The notes: a model not told the origin generated them from the letters alone. Positions 28,504-39,628 are shown, counted from the first letter of the stretch. The stretch is 64,000 bases of DNA from Rhizobium binae (GCF_017357225.1 NZ_CP071604.1:3165001-3229000); one strand, 5' to 3'. Made by a program: numbers and translations.

Positions 28504-28730
28504 GCATCCGTCTCCTCATTTTTTGCGCATACACACGCTTCCGGACAGGATCCGGATCATCGCGACCGCTTGACGAGAATACGAGGATGCCGCGATCTGC
28601 TTTCCGGCCCCGATTGCGGTCAGTATTCCATTAAACGCCGAAGACTGCAAATAGCAGTGCGCCGTGGCGCGCTTCCCATCCGGAATCAGTGACTTAGTTA
28701 AGAGGCATGGACCGGAACCGGAGCTGAAAC

Positions 28731-29828
28731 TTGGCCATCACTTCACGCTTTAAAGAGGAAAAATATCTGGTCGCCGCACTTGCCGTTGCGGCGATCGCCT
28801 ATGTCCTGGAGCATACTGTGCTCGAAATGGGACGCGGTGTCGCGCTGCTTGCCGCCGCTGCCTTGGTCGGCACCATCGTGCTTGCGTCGATCCGCGTCGC
28901 CCATCACGCCGAACTGCTCGCCGTCAAGGTCGGCGATCCCTACGGCACGATGATCCTGACACTCTCAGCGCTCGCCGTCGAAGTCATCATCCTCGCCATC
29001 ATGATGACTGGCGAGAGTTCTCCGACGCTGGTGCGGGACACGATCTATTCGGCCCTGATGCTCGACATCAACGGCATTCTCGGCCTCGCCGCCCTTCTCG
29101 GCGGCCTCAAGCACGGCGAGCAGCCCTATAACGACAATTCGGGCAAGACCTACGGCGTGATGATCCTCACCGCCATGGGCATTTCGATGATCGTGCCGGA
29201 ATTCGTGCCTAGGGATAGGTGGCACTACTATTCCGCCTTCACCATCGTCGCGATGATTGCGCTTTACGGCCTCTTCCTGCGCATGCAGGTCGGGCAGCAC
29301 AGCTATTTCTTCAGTTACAGCTACCCGCGATCCGAGCGGAAGAAGGAAAGTCACGGCGAACGCGGCAGCGAGGCGTCGGCCGCGGTCTCGATCATGACGA
29401 TCCTCGCAGGCGTCGTCATCATCGGCCTGTTGGCGGAGTTCATGTCGGTTTTTATGGCTGAGGGCCTGCGCGATAGCGGCGTCCCGATCGCGGTATCCGC
29501 GGTCGTCGTCGCGGCGATTTCAGCCGCACCCGAGATTCTGACTGCCTTGAGAGCAGCACTGAGGAACCGCATGCAGGCGACGGTCAACATCGCCATGGGC
29601 GCCTCGCTGTCGACGGTAATCCTGACGGTACCCGTCATGGAGGCGATCGCGCTCTACACCGGCCAGCCCTTCATCATGGCGATGACCCCGGTGCAGACGG
29701 TGATGGTCGCGATCACGCTGATTGCCGCGGCAATCAATCTCAACGACGGCGAGACCAACGCCATCGAGGGCATGACGCATTTCATCCTGTTTTCCACCTT
29801 CGTCATGCTGACGGCGCTGGGGCTTTGA
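28731..29828 (+). CDS. chaA: Ca2+/H+ (Na+/H+) antiporter, ChaA family
   Basis: A 365-residue inner-membrane cation/proton exchanger of the CaCA superfamily with about ten helices. The two alpha-repeats with acidic ion-binding residues appear at ILTLSALAVEVIILAIMMTGE and AVVVAAISAAPEILTALRAA. A central charged loop (RSERKKESHGERG) divides the halves. The start must be TTG 28731 (AITSRFKEEKYL): an in-frame stop lies shortly upstream and the next ATG falls inside a helix; ggagc precedes it. Probably exports Ca2+ or Na+ at alkaline pH, by family. Confidence 0.88.
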   Translation: MAITSRFKEEKYLVAALAVAAIAYVLEHTVLEMGRGVALLAAAALVGTIVLASIRVAHHAELLAVKVGDPYGTMILTLSALAVEVIILAIMMTGESSPTLVRDTIYSALMLDINGILGLAALLGGLKHGEQPYNDNSGKTYGVMILTAMGISMIVPEFVPRDRWHYYSAFTIVAMIALYGLFLRMQVGQHSYFFSYSYPRSERKKESHGERGSEASAAVSIMTILAGVVIIGLLAEFMSVFMAEGLRDSGVPIAVSAVVVAAISAAPEILTALRAALRNRMQATVNIAMGASLSTVILTVPVMEAIALYTGQPFIMAMTPVQTVMVAITLIAAAINLNDGETNAIEGMTHFILFSTFVMLTALGL

Positions 29829-29853
29829 AGACAGAACAACGCGGTGAAGCAGC

Positions 29854-30723
29854 TTATCCCTTCGACTTTTCGAGGAAGCGCTCTTTACGGGTTTTCGGCT
29901 TGAAGCGCCGGAAGAAGTTTTCAACGGCGCGAATGGATTTGGTGACCGACATCAGCCTGTCGATCTGGCCGTTGGCATTGTGGAGCCGTTCGGACAAGAC
30001 TTCGGCCGCCGTCATCGCGATCTCGATCGGCGGGACGTCAGGAAACCTTTTGGCCAGCGCCGAATAGGGGCTGGCATCGACGCCGCCCATCATCGAGATC
30101 GAGCCCATTCTGGCAAAAAGTCGCAGGAAGATCTGTTCGAACGTCCAATCGTGCACGTCGAAGACCTTCCACTTCTCGCTTCTCTTGGCCGAAAAGCCGG
30201 CAAGCAGGATCTTGCCCGGCAGCTTCAGATCGGCAAGCCAGAGCGCCATCGCAAAGCCGCTGGTGGCGATCCTGCCCGCCGGGTAGAGATCGCCAAGCAT
30301 TTGCGTCAAGTCGAGGTGGCGGGCCTTGGCGTCCTTGAAGCGGCTTTCCTCGCTGAAGTTTTCCTCCGGGGAGACGCGAATATTGATCACACCCAGGAAG
30401 TCATCGCCGGCAAAGAAGCGCAGAACATCGCCCACCTCGCGCCGGTGGACGATATTGGCGCCCATCACGCCGCTGCGGACAACCAGCACCGCATGGCCGG
30501 CGAAGGGCTCGTCGAGCACCTTGTAAACCTTGTTGAAGAAGACATAGAGCGCCGTCTCCGGCAACTCGCTTCGCAGCCGCTCAAGATCGACCGCTTCGCT
30601 ATTCGCCACAAGCACGATATGGGAATAGCGCGACAGCAGCGCCTTCCACCCTTCCGGTGCCAACAGATTCAATCCGCCATCTTCGGCGGCCGTAGTCCTG
30701 ATATCGCTCGGAATTGATTCCAT
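29854..30723 (-). CDS. Putative glycosyltransferase (GT29/sialyltransferase-like), surface polysaccharide
   Basis: A 289-residue soluble protein that I cannot place firmly. The middle carries AGRIATSGFAMALWLADL, ILLAGFSAKRSEKW and VHDWTFEQIFL. This order (Ser-Gly-hydrophobic helix, hydrophobic strand plus Gly-Phe, then His-Asp-Trp) resembles the sialyl-motif arrangement of GT29-like bacterial proteins. The C-terminal 60 residues are basic with a possible coiled coil (LHNANGQIDRLMSVTKSIRA). It is the second gene after a GT8 glycosyltransferase on the same strand, 44 bases apart, so a role in LPS or capsule synthesis is likely. Function inferred. Confidence 0.55.
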   Translation of the reverse strand: MESIPSDIRTTAAEDGGLNLLAPEGWKALLSRYSHIVLVANSEAVDLERLRSELPETALYVFFNKVYKVLDEPFAGHAVLVVRSGVMGANIVHRREVGDVLRFFAGDDFLGVINIRVSPEENFSEESRFKDAKARHLDLTQMLGDLYPAGRIATSGFAMALWLADLKLPGKILLAGFSAKRSEKWKVFDVHDWTFEQIFLRLFARMGSISMMGGVDASPYSALAKRFPDVPPIEIAMTAAEVLSERLHNANGQIDRLMSVTKSIRAVENFFRRFKPKTRKERFLEKSKG

Positions 30724-30767
30724 GGCTCACATGCACTTTCCAAGGACGATGCGCTCGCGGCGTATCA

Positions 30768-31670
30768 CTAGCTGTTGCTGAAATAGGCGCGCATCCGTGC
30801 AAGCCGCGTCAGCCCGCCGATCTGCTTTCCCACATGAGAGAAGAAACCGGCAACTCGGCCCGCCGCCGACGGCTGTCTGCAGAAGGAGACCCACGGCGTG
30901 TTGCGGAGATCCACAGCATAACGCTCGGCCATCCGACGGTGCACCCAGGGAACGGTCGCCTGCCACGGTTTCTTGCGGCCGGTGAAATGGAGGATCGCCG
31001 GCCTGGCGATGAACGGCAGCAGTCCCGTCTGCGTGTTCCAACGCGGATCGAGCGCCAGCCAGTCGCCGTCGAATGTGACGTTCAACGCATCCTGGTCGTT
31101 GTTCTCGAACAGATGCGAGCGCTCCTCGAAGATTTCCCGGGTCCTGGCAAAAAGCCCCTTCGCCCGGCAGACCGACCAGTCGAACAGCAATACGCCGGCG
31201 TTGAAGTAGCGCCCGCCGCTCATGCCGATCTTTCGCTGCCGTGCGCCGGCTTTCTCCGGGAAGGCCATGACATAGTCGTCGACCGCGGCAAGCGCCTTGC
31301 CCTGGAGGTTCCGCGCGAAAAGTTCATCGACAGACGCCACCGCCAGTACATCGGCGTCGAGGTAAAGCAGGCGCTCGATATTTTTGGGAATTTGCAGATC
31401 CATATAGAGCCGCGCCAGCGTGGCCGCCGACCAACGGCCGCGCGCCTGGCGCGCCGTATCCGGCGTCGCATAAGGCAGCACATTGATTGTCATGCCATGC
31501 AGTCGCGCGAAATTTTCGACCTCGGTGACCTCGTTCGGCTTCAGGTCGATGCCGAGAAGCAGAAACTCCACACCGGGAATGTCGAGATTGCGCTTGACGG
31601 AAAGCAGGGTGCAGCAGGCAGCCGGCAGCATGTTAACGTCAGAACAGACGATGACGGCACTCTGTTGCAA
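30768..31670 (-). CDS. Glycosyltransferase family 8
   Basis: A 300-residue GT-A enzyme of family 8 (LPS galactosyl/glucosyltransferase group). The metal- and nucleotide-sugar-binding DXD is in RLLYLDADVLAV, followed by KIGMSGGRYFNAGVLLFD and DQDALNVTF. The late HFTGRKKPW matches the conserved His-Phe-x-Gly-x-x-Lys-Pro-Trp motif of GT8. No ATG exists between the preceding in-frame stop and the conserved N-terminus; I use TTG 31670, with GGAG 8 bases upstream. It is followed by the GT29-like gene. Confidence 0.85.
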   Translation of the reverse strand: MQQSAVIVCSDVNMLPAACCTLLSVKRNLDIPGVEFLLLGIDLKPNEVTEVENFARLHGMTINVLPYATPDTARQARGRWSAATLARLYMDLQIPKNIERLLYLDADVLAVASVDELFARNLQGKALAAVDDYVMAFPEKAGARQRKIGMSGGRYFNAGVLLFDWSVCRAKGLFARTREIFEERSHLFENNDQDALNVTFDGDWLALDPRWNTQTGLLPFIARPAILHFTGRKKPWQATVPWVHRRMAERYAVDLRNTPWVSFCRQPSAAGRVAGFFSHVGKQIGGLTRLARMRAYFSNS

Positions 31671-31881
31671 AATCCGGTCTCCGAAAGCGGCAGCTTGAAC
31701 TTGATGCCGGGATATCTAGTTGGTTTGGCGGCCGCCCGCAACCTGAGTTCACCCGCGCCGCCTGCGCTCCCCGTCACGATTTGAATCGGAATTCAACGAC
31801 TTGCGCGGCAAAGCGGAATCGATTCCGCAAGGTCTTCAATCAGGATGTGAGCCTATAGCCGCATCGTCAACGCGCCAACAA

Positions 31882-31907
31882 AAAGCCCGCCGTCGCCGGC
31901 GGGCTTT
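31882..31907 (-). terminator. Intrinsic terminator of aatA
   Basis: On the minus strand AAAGCCCGCC...GGCGGGCTTT forms a 10-bp stem with a short loop, followed by TTGTTGG after the T-run, 24 bases after the aminotransferase stop. Confidence 0.82.
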
Positions 31908-31930
31908 CGATCGATGTTATCGCAACCGGC

Positions 31931-33187
<1,257 letters not shown>

Positions 33188-33368
33188 TTAGCTCTATGTC
33201 CAATGTATGACGGCATTTCAAGCGCAAAGGCGTGATGGGGGCAATGATTCTTATTGATCCTTCGGCCATAAGGGCTAGCCGGGCTTGATGACAATTATGC
33301 AAGAGGATTAGAGTCAATACTCAATTTGGATGAATTGCTTTTCAAGCCGCTGCTGATGAACTGCCGCC

Positions 33369-35042
33369 ATGACAAAGCCGCCCCGCAAGCCCTCCACGCC
33401 ACTGCGTCTCGCGCCGGACGACCTGGAATTGAATCGGTCCAAAAGTCGGCAGGACCCGCAGGACACGATCGACCGGGAAACGGCTGCTCGCAGCTACCTC
33501 AACCTCGACACGGCGATCCTGCTGGGAATTCTGCTTATCGCGGTGGTCTTGAGGTTCCACAAGATCACCTTGCCGCTTGTCGACGGCTTCAGCTGGCGCG
33601 AGACAAGCACGGCTATGATGGCCGACAATTTCCAGCAGCGCAGTTGGAACATCTTCTTTCCGGAGGTCAGCTGGACCGGGCCCGGACCAGGTTATCAGGG
33701 CCGCGAGTTCCAGATCGTCAGCTATATCACTGCCCTGCTCTACCAACTCTTCGGCTGGCACGACTGGTTCGGCCGTGTGGTTGCAGCCCTTTTCGGGCTG
33801 GTGACGGTGTTCTCGCTGCACAGGCTGACAGCGCTGTGCTGGGGTGAGAGGCATGCCCATGCGGCGGCGCTCGCCTACGCGCTGATGCCGGCGGCGATCA
33901 TGATCGACAGCTCGTTTCTTCCCGATCCCGCCATGCTGGCCTTGGTCACTCTTGGTATCTGGCTGTTCGTCAAATTCTGGGCCAGCGGTAGCAACTGGCT
34001 CCTGCCGCTCGCCACGGCCAGCTTCTCGCTCGGCGCGCTGTCAAAGCCGCCGGGCATCGCTGCCGGCGCCGTCATCTTTTACCTGATGGTCTGCTGGATC
34101 CTGGAGAAGAAGTGGAAACCGGCGCGCTTAGTCTTCCTGTCGGGGCTTTTGAGCCTGGCCATTATCGGCGCTTATTTCAGCTGGGCGATCTATCTTGCCC
34201 GCAGCTATCCGCCGTTCCATTTCGCCGGCAGCGGCGGCTATATCTGGGATTACGGCGTCTGGTCATACGTCAAGGACAGGTTCTACTTCCAATCCGCATG
34301 GAACACTTCCGTCCTGTGGTTCTATGGCTATCCCTTCATGCTGCTGTTCGCGGTCGGATTGTGGATGCCGCCCAAACCCGCCGAAGATCCGAAGCAACGT
34401 GTTCTTTCGGCCATTCCCTATGTGTGGCTGGCTGCCGCATTGATTCTTTATCTGACGGCGGCGGGCGAGATCACCGCGAATGTGTGGAACTTCCACATCT
34501 TCCATGTGCCGGTCGCGATATTCTGCGGCCATGGCGCGCTTCTTCTGGCAACGCTTGCATCGAGAACCTTTTTAACGCCGGCGGTGGTGCTTCGTTTGAT
34601 CTGCATCGTGGCCGTAGCGCTCGGCTGGTCGACCCTTCCGCTCGTCAGGACCATGAAGAAACCAATCGCGATGAAGGGCAAGCTGCTTGGCGAGGAACTG
34701 GCACGGCTGAGGCAACCGGGCGACCTCGTCGTCGCCATCGCGCCCGAAGTCGGCGATCCCGTCGCAGTCTACTACAGCAGGGCGCGCGGCTGGGTGTTCC
34801 CACCCGGCGGAGGCGATACGGAGTGGTCGAAATTCGTCGCCGATGACGCCACCGCGATCGCACAGCTCGAGGAACTGCGCGCGCAGGGGGCGGATCTGTT
34901 CGGCGTGACCAAGAACGCCACAGACAAGCAGGACCTGCTGTTCGTCGAGCATCATAAGGGCGTGATCGACTATCTGGACAGGACCGCAACCAAGCTTACC
35001 GATTCAGACGATTTGCTGGTCTACAGGATCACCCGCCCATGA
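33369..35042 (+). CDS. Glycosyltransferase family 39, ArnT/PMT-like membrane protein
   Basis: A 557-residue multi-pass protein with ten or more helices from about residue 48 and a C-terminal periplasmic domain. The first periplasmic loop holds LPLVDGFSWRETSTAMMADN, in the place of the acidic motif (usually Asp-Glu) in which GT39 enzymes bind lipid-linked sugar, and SFLPDPAML follows. Members move a sugar or aminosugar from polyprenyl phosphate to LPS, protein or other acceptors on the outer face of the inner membrane. The acceptor is unknown here. ATG 33369; no close partner gene, though the sortase locus lies downstream. Confidence 0.8.
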   Translation: MTKPPRKPSTPLRLAPDDLELNRSKSRQDPQDTIDRETAARSYLNLDTAILLGILLIAVVLRFHKITLPLVDGFSWRETSTAMMADNFQQRSWNIFFPEVSWTGPGPGYQGREFQIVSYITALLYQLFGWHDWFGRVVAALFGLVTVFSLHRLTALCWGERHAHAAALAYALMPAAIMIDSSFLPDPAMLALVTLGIWLFVKFWASGSNWLLPLATASFSLGALSKPPGIAAGAVIFYLMVCWILEKKWKPARLVFLSGLLSLAIIGAYFSWAIYLARSYPPFHFAGSGGYIWDYGVWSYVKDRFYFQSAWNTSVLWFYGYPFMLLFAVGLWMPPKPAEDPKQRVLSAIPYVWLAAALILYLTAAGEITANVWNFHIFHVPVAIFCGHGALLLATLASRTFLTPAVVLRLICIVAVALGWSTLPLVRTMKKPIAMKGKLLGEELARLRQPGDLVVAIAPEVGDPVAVYYSRARGWVFPPGGGDTEWSKFVADDATAIAQLEELRAQGADLFGVTKNATDKQDLLFVEHHKGVIDYLDRTATKLTDSDDLLVYRITRP

Positions 35043-35276
35043 AAGCCGCGACAGAGAGGCATGCTCTGTGACCCTTTTCACCACCGGCACTTTCGCGGTG
35101 GCGACGATCGCGTTTTCGTCGCCTAAATCTTTTGAAATCAGACAGATCGGCGGGTTTCGTCATCGCCACGAATAAGCCGCAACAAATGCCGCACACCGCC
35201 GCAATTCGGTCGCGAGCGCGCCGAGATCGAAGCCTCATCATTGCGTTATCCAAAATTGGTTATTGAGGGTACGCCA

Positions 35277-37658
35277 ATGTTTCTGGAAGATGAGCTCGCC
35301 ATCGGGCGCATCCGCATGCGCCGGATTTCCATTTCATTTCTTGTCGCCGCCACCGCCTTTGTCGCCTGCCTCGCAGCCATACTCGGGCTTGCCTCCGCCG
35401 CCCGTGCCGAGGCGCAGCAGACATCCGGCCAGCTCGCGGCCCTTGTGCGGCCGAACGACGTCAATAGCGGTTCGCTGCTCTTCCCGTCGAAAGAGCCCGG
35501 CTTTTATGTCGAGGCGCCGCGGCTGAAGACCGACGTCGCCATCGATGTCTCCGGCCCGCTCGCCAGGGTGAAGGTGACGCAGCGCTTCCAGAACCCAAGC
35601 CAGGGCTGGGTCGAGGGAACTTACGTCTTCCCATTGCCTGAGAATTCTGCCGTCGACGCGCTGAAGATGCAGGTCGGCGAACGCTTCATCGAAGGCCAGA
35701 TAAAGCCGCGCCAGGAAGCCCGGGAGATCTACGAGCAGGCCAAGGCCGAAGGCAAGAAGACGGCGCTGCTCGAACAGCAGCGGCCGAACATTTTTACCAA
35801 TCAGGTCGCCAATATCGGCCCCGGCGAAGAGATCGTCGTACAGATCGAATACCAGCAGAGCGTCCAGCAGTCGGGCGGCGAGTTTTCGCTGCGCTTTCCG
35901 ATGGTGGTGGCGCCGCGCTACAATCCGGCGCCGATCGTCCAGACCGTCGAATTCAACAACGGCGCCGGCTTCGCCACGCCGCGCGATCGGGTGGAAGATC
36001 GTGAGAAGATCGAATCCCCTGTGCTCGATCCGCGCGAGAATGCCAAAATCAACCCGGTCTCGCTGACCGTCGACCTCAAGGCCGGCTTTCCGCTCGGCGA
36101 CGTCCAATCGTCCTTCCATGCGGTTGATATCCGGCGGGACGGCGACGAGGCGAGAACCATCGGCTTGAAGGGGGATTCCGTCCCCGCCGACAAGGATTTC
36201 GAACTAACCTGGAAGGCCGCTCCCGGCAAGACGCCGAGCGCTGGGCTCTTTCGCGAGGTGAAGGACGGCAAGACCTATCTCCTCGCTTTCGTCACCCCGC
36301 CGACGGCGCCGGACGCGGCAGCGCCGGCAAAACGCGAGGTGGTCTTCGTCATCGACAATTCCGGCTCCATGTCAGGCCAATCGATCGAGCAGGCAAGACA
36401 AAGCCTGGCGCTCGCCATCTCCAGATTGAACCCGGACGACCGCTTCAACGTCATCCGTTTCGACGACACGATGACCGACTATTTCAACGGCCTCGTCGCC
36501 GCCACCCCTGATAACCGCGAGAAGGCCATCGCCTATGTCAGGGGTCTGACCGCCGACGGCGGCACGGAAATGCTGCCCGCCCTTGAGGATGCGCTGCGCA
36601 ACCAGGGACCAGTCGCAGGCGGAGCGCTACGCCAGGTCGTGTTCCTGACAGACGGAGCGATCGGCAACGAACAGCAGCTCTTCCAGGAAATCAGCGCGAA
36701 CCGCGGCGATGCCCGCGTCTTCACCGTCGGCATCGGCTCGGCGCCGAACACTTATTTCATGACCAAGGCCGCCGAGATCGGCCGCGGCACTTTCACCGCA
36801 ATTGGCTCGACCGACCAGGTGGCAAGCTGCATGGGCGAGCTTTTTGCCAAGTTGCAGAACCCAGCCATGACCGATATCGCTGCCACCTTCGAAGGCACCC
36901 AGGCCGAGGACATCACGCCGGACCCGATGCCGGATCTTTATAGCGGCGAGCCCGTCGTGCTGACCGCGGAGCTGCCGCGGGACAAGCCCGCCGGCAAGCT
37001 GCAGATCGTCGGCAATACGGGCAACCAGCCCTGGCGTATCGAGATCGATATCGCTCACGCCGCCGACGGCAACGGCATCTCCAAGCTCTGGGCGCGGCGC
37101 AAGATCGACGATTTCGAAGCCCGCGCCTATCAACGCCAGGATCCTGCCGCACTCGACAAGGATATCGAGACGGTGGCGCTGGCCCACCACCTGGTTTCCC
37201 GCGTCACCAGCCTCGTCGCCGTCGACGTCACCCCGTCGCGACCGGCAAACGAGCCGCTCGGGGCGGCGAAGCTGCCGCTCAACCTGCCCGACGGTTGGGA
37301 TTTCGGGAAGGTGTTCGGCGAAAATGCTGCGCCGCTTGGCGGCGGGCAAGACCATGGCTCGACCACGCCGACGGAGGCTTCCGGATCGCAGCAGGCTACC
37401 GCCGTCATCCAGGGGCGCCGCGCAACGCCCGAGATCGCGAACCTGATGGCCGCAGCGCCGACCGCGAAAGCCGCCACCATGATCGCGCAGAAGACATCGA
37501 CCGTGAACCTGCCGCAGACGGCGACCCGCGCCGACAAACAGATCATCCGCGGGCTTACCATGCTGATCTTGGCGCTGACGGCGGCAAGCGGACTAGCCGT
37601 CTGGCGCCGTCGTCTCAAAGGCGTCTTCACCGTCGGAGGCAGGCGCAATGGCCGCTAG
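35277..37658 (+). CDS. Sortase target protein with VIT and von Willebrand A domains
   Basis: A 793-residue secreted protein of the proteobacterial sortase-target type. A membrane signal (ISFLVAATAFVACLAAILGLA, about residues 21-41) is followed by a VIT domain (RVKVTQRFQNPSQGWVEGTY, with GQIKPRQEAREIYEQA). The vWA domain has an intact MIDAS (VFVIDNSGSMSG, Asp360/Ser362/Ser364). The C-terminus has LPQTA at 745-749, then a membrane helix (LTMLILALTAASGLAVW) and basic residues: a sorting signal like LPXTG. ATG 35277 follows gaggg. The sortase gene overlaps its last 11 bases, so substrate and enzyme are coupled. Confidence 0.9.
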   Translation: MFLEDELAIGRIRMRRISISFLVAATAFVACLAAILGLASAARAEAQQTSGQLAALVRPNDVNSGSLLFPSKEPGFYVEAPRLKTDVAIDVSGPLARVKVTQRFQNPSQGWVEGTYVFPLPENSAVDALKMQVGERFIEGQIKPRQEAREIYEQAKAEGKKTALLEQQRPNIFTNQVANIGPGEEIVVQIEYQQSVQQSGGEFSLRFPMVVAPRYNPAPIVQTVEFNNGAGFATPRDRVEDREKIESPVLDPRENAKINPVSLTVDLKAGFPLGDVQSSFHAVDIRRDGDEARTIGLKGDSVPADKDFELTWKAAPGKTPSAGLFREVKDGKTYLLAFVTPPTAPDAAAPAKREVVFVIDNSGSMSGQSIEQARQSLALAISRLNPDDRFNVIRFDDTMTDYFNGLVAATPDNREKAIAYVRGLTADGGTEMLPALEDALRNQGPVAGGALRQVVFLTDGAIGNEQQLFQEISANRGDARVFTVGIGSAPNTYFMTKAAEIGRGTFTAIGSTDQVASCMGELFAKLQNPAMTDIAATFEGTQAEDITPDPMPDLYSGEPVVLTAELPRDKPAGKLQIVGNTGNQPWRIEIDIAHAADGNGISKLWARRKIDDFEARAYQRQDPAALDKDIETVALAHHLVSRVTSLVAVDVTPSRPANEPLGAAKLPLNLPDGWDFGKVFGENAAPLGGGQDHGSTTPTEASGSQQATAVIQGRRATPEIANLMAAAPTAKAATMIAQKTSTVNLPQTATRADKQIIRGLTMLILALTAASGLAVWRRRLKGVFTVGGRRNGR

Positions 37659-38421
37659 TCGCCCTGCCCGCGGGAAACAGGAGGCGGCGGAATTCGAGCC
37701 GCTTCCGAGCTACCTGGAACTCGCCATGGCCGCGGCCACAGCTCACGACAGACCGAAGATGCGCCAGAAGAAGGGCTTCTTCCTCTGGCGTCTTTCGTCG
37801 ATCGAAAAGGCGATCGCCATTGGAATTGCCGGCCTTGCGCTCTACGGCCTGGCCCTGATCGGCGACGGTTTCCTGCTGAAGGCGAAGGCAGACCTTTCCC
37901 AGGTCCTGCTGAAACGCGCCTTCTCTGCCGAACTGCGGGGCGAAGCGACGAAACCCTGGCCCTGGGCGGACTTCACCACGGAAGCCAAGGTGCGCGCACC
38001 GCGTCTCGGAGAGGAGGCAATCGTGCTTTCCGGCGCTTCCGGCGAAGCCCTCGCCTTTGGTCCTGCCTGGCTCGCCAATACGCCGCAGCCAGGCGATGAA
38101 GGCACCGCGGTGATCGCCGCCCATCGCGATACTCACTTTCGCTGGCTGCAATATATAAAACCGGGCGACGCCATCGAAGTCACCCGCCGCAACGGCAAAG
38201 TCCTGACCTTCAAGGCCGGCGAAGGCCGCATCGCTCCCTGGGATGCCAGCGGCATCGATCCCGCCTCCGACGGCCGCCACTTGGTGCTGACCACCTGCTG
38301 GCCCTTCGACGCGACCGAACGCGGGCCGTTGCGCTACATCCTCGAAGCCGAACTTGTCGATAGCGAGGCCACAGGTTCCGTTCAACCGGCAAACACAAAG
38401 CCGTTATTGCAGGTGGAATGA
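37648..38421 (+). CDS. Class GN sortase
   Basis: A 257-residue sortase of the Gram-negative class. One N-terminal helix (AIAIGIAGLALYGLALIGDG, near residues 55-75) anchors it. The catalytic triad is His159 (IAAHRDTHF), Cys217 (LTTCWPFD) and Arg229 (GPLRYIL). In Gram-negative bacteria such sortases are dedicated to one neighbouring substrate, here the VIT/vWA protein with LPQTA. The start ATG lies 11 bases inside the upstream gene and has ggaggcaggcgca before it. What the substrate is attached to is unknown, since these cells lack the Gram-positive wall. Confidence 0.92.
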   Translation: MAASRPARGKQEAAEFEPLPSYLELAMAAATAHDRPKMRQKKGFFLWRLSSIEKAIAIGIAGLALYGLALIGDGFLLKAKADLSQVLLKRAFSAELRGEATKPWPWADFTTEAKVRAPRLGEEAIVLSGASGEALAFGPAWLANTPQPGDEGTAVIAAHRDTHFRWLQYIKPGDAIEVTRRNGKVLTFKAGEGRIAPWDASGIDPASDGRHLVLTTCWPFDATERGPLRYILEAELVDSEATGSVQPANTKPLLQVE

Positions 38422-38481
38422 GGGTTGAAGCCCTCCCCTGTCCGCTCCAGCTTTGAGGCTTAAGAGACGACAGGGAATAAG

Positions 38482-39624
38482 ATGAAGAGACTGCCCGCCT
38501 TCCATTTCGCCACAGCCCTTATTTTGTGCGGCGCCGCATCGGCTGATGCCGCCGATACCGTCAACACGCAGGGCCCCACGGTCCGTGTCGAAAAGCTCAC
38601 CGACGGGCTCGACCATCCGTGGGCAGTCGAGGTCCTGACCGACGGCGCCTATCTCGTCACCGAGCGGCCGGGCCGAATGCGTGTCATCCGCGACGGCAAG
38701 GCCTCCGACCCGATCGCCGGCATACCCAAGGTCAGCGCCCGCGGCCAGGGCGGGCTGATGGATGTGGCGCTCGCGCCGGATTTTGCGACATCGAGAAAGC
38801 TCTATTTCACCGCCGCCGTTGCCAATGCCAAGGGTTCCGGCACCGAAGTCTTCAGCGCCACGCTGTCCCGTGACGAAAAGCGACTCGACGCCGTCACACC
38901 TGTTTTCACCATGCGGCGCTTTACCTCGGGCGACATTCAGTACGGCTCGCGCATCGCCATCGCGACCGATGGCACGCTCTTTATCAGCGTCGGCGACCGC
39001 GGCGACCGCAATCGCTCGCAGGACTGGCAGGACGACGCCGGCTCGATTATCCATATCAATGCCGACGGCAGCATTCCCGCCGACAATCCGTTCAAGAACG
39101 GCGGCAAGGCGCTGCCGGAAATCTGGTCGAAAGGCCATCGCAACCCGCAGGGCATCACCTTCGACATCAAGGACGGCAAGCTCTATACCGTCGAACACGG
39201 TGCGCGCGGCGGCGACGAGATCAATGAGCCCGAAGCGGGCAAGAATTACGGCTGGCCGATCATCACCTATGGCCGCGACTATTCCGGCGCCGAGATCGGC
39301 GAAGGCACCGCCAAGAAAGGTCTGGAACAGCCACTGTATTACTGGGATCCGTCGATCGCGCCGGGCGCGATCGCCGTCTATCGCGGCGCCATGTTTCCGG
39401 AGTGGGACGGCAATTTCATCGTCGCGGCGCTGAAGTTCCAGTTGCTCTCGCGCATGCAGCGCGACGACAGCGGCGCCTTCGTCGCCGAAGAACGCCTGTT
39501 CGAAGGCGAGTACGGCCGCATCCGCGACGTCGTCGTCGCGCCCGATGGCGCGCTGCTGATGGTGACCGATGAAGATAACGGATCGCTGCTCAGAGTTTCG
39601 CGCGCTGGGGCCGATAACGGATGA
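38482..39624 (+). CDS. PQQ-dependent sugar dehydrogenase family, periplasmic (YliI/Asd-like)
   Basis: A 380-residue protein with a cleavable signal peptide (RLPAFHFATALILCGAASADA, cut near residue 24). The six-bladed beta-propeller is the soluble glucose/sorbosone dehydrogenase type: GLDHPWAVEVLTDGAYLVTE, GGLMDVALAPDF, GDRGDRNRSQDW, and SKGHRNPQGITFD with EHGARGGDEINEPEAGKNYG for PQQ and Ca2+ binding. It probably oxidises aldose sugars in the periplasm when PQQ is present. ATG 38482 follows acgacaggg. It lies 60 bases after the sortase gene; linkage to it is unclear. Confidence 0.9.
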   Translation: MKRLPAFHFATALILCGAASADAADTVNTQGPTVRVEKLTDGLDHPWAVEVLTDGAYLVTERPGRMRVIRDGKASDPIAGIPKVSARGQGGLMDVALAPDFATSRKLYFTAAVANAKGSGTEVFSATLSRDEKRLDAVTPVFTMRRFTSGDIQYGSRIAIATDGTLFISVGDRGDRNRSQDWQDDAGSIIHINADGSIPADNPFKNGGKALPEIWSKGHRNPQGITFDIKDGKLYTVEHGARGGDEINEPEAGKNYGWPIITYGRDYSGAEIGEGTAKKGLEQPLYYWDPSIAPGAIAVYRGAMFPEWDGNFIVAALKFQLLSRMQRDDSGAFVAEERLFEGEYGRIRDVVVAPDGALLMVTDEDNGSLLRVSRAGADNG

Positions 39625-39628
39625 CAGA

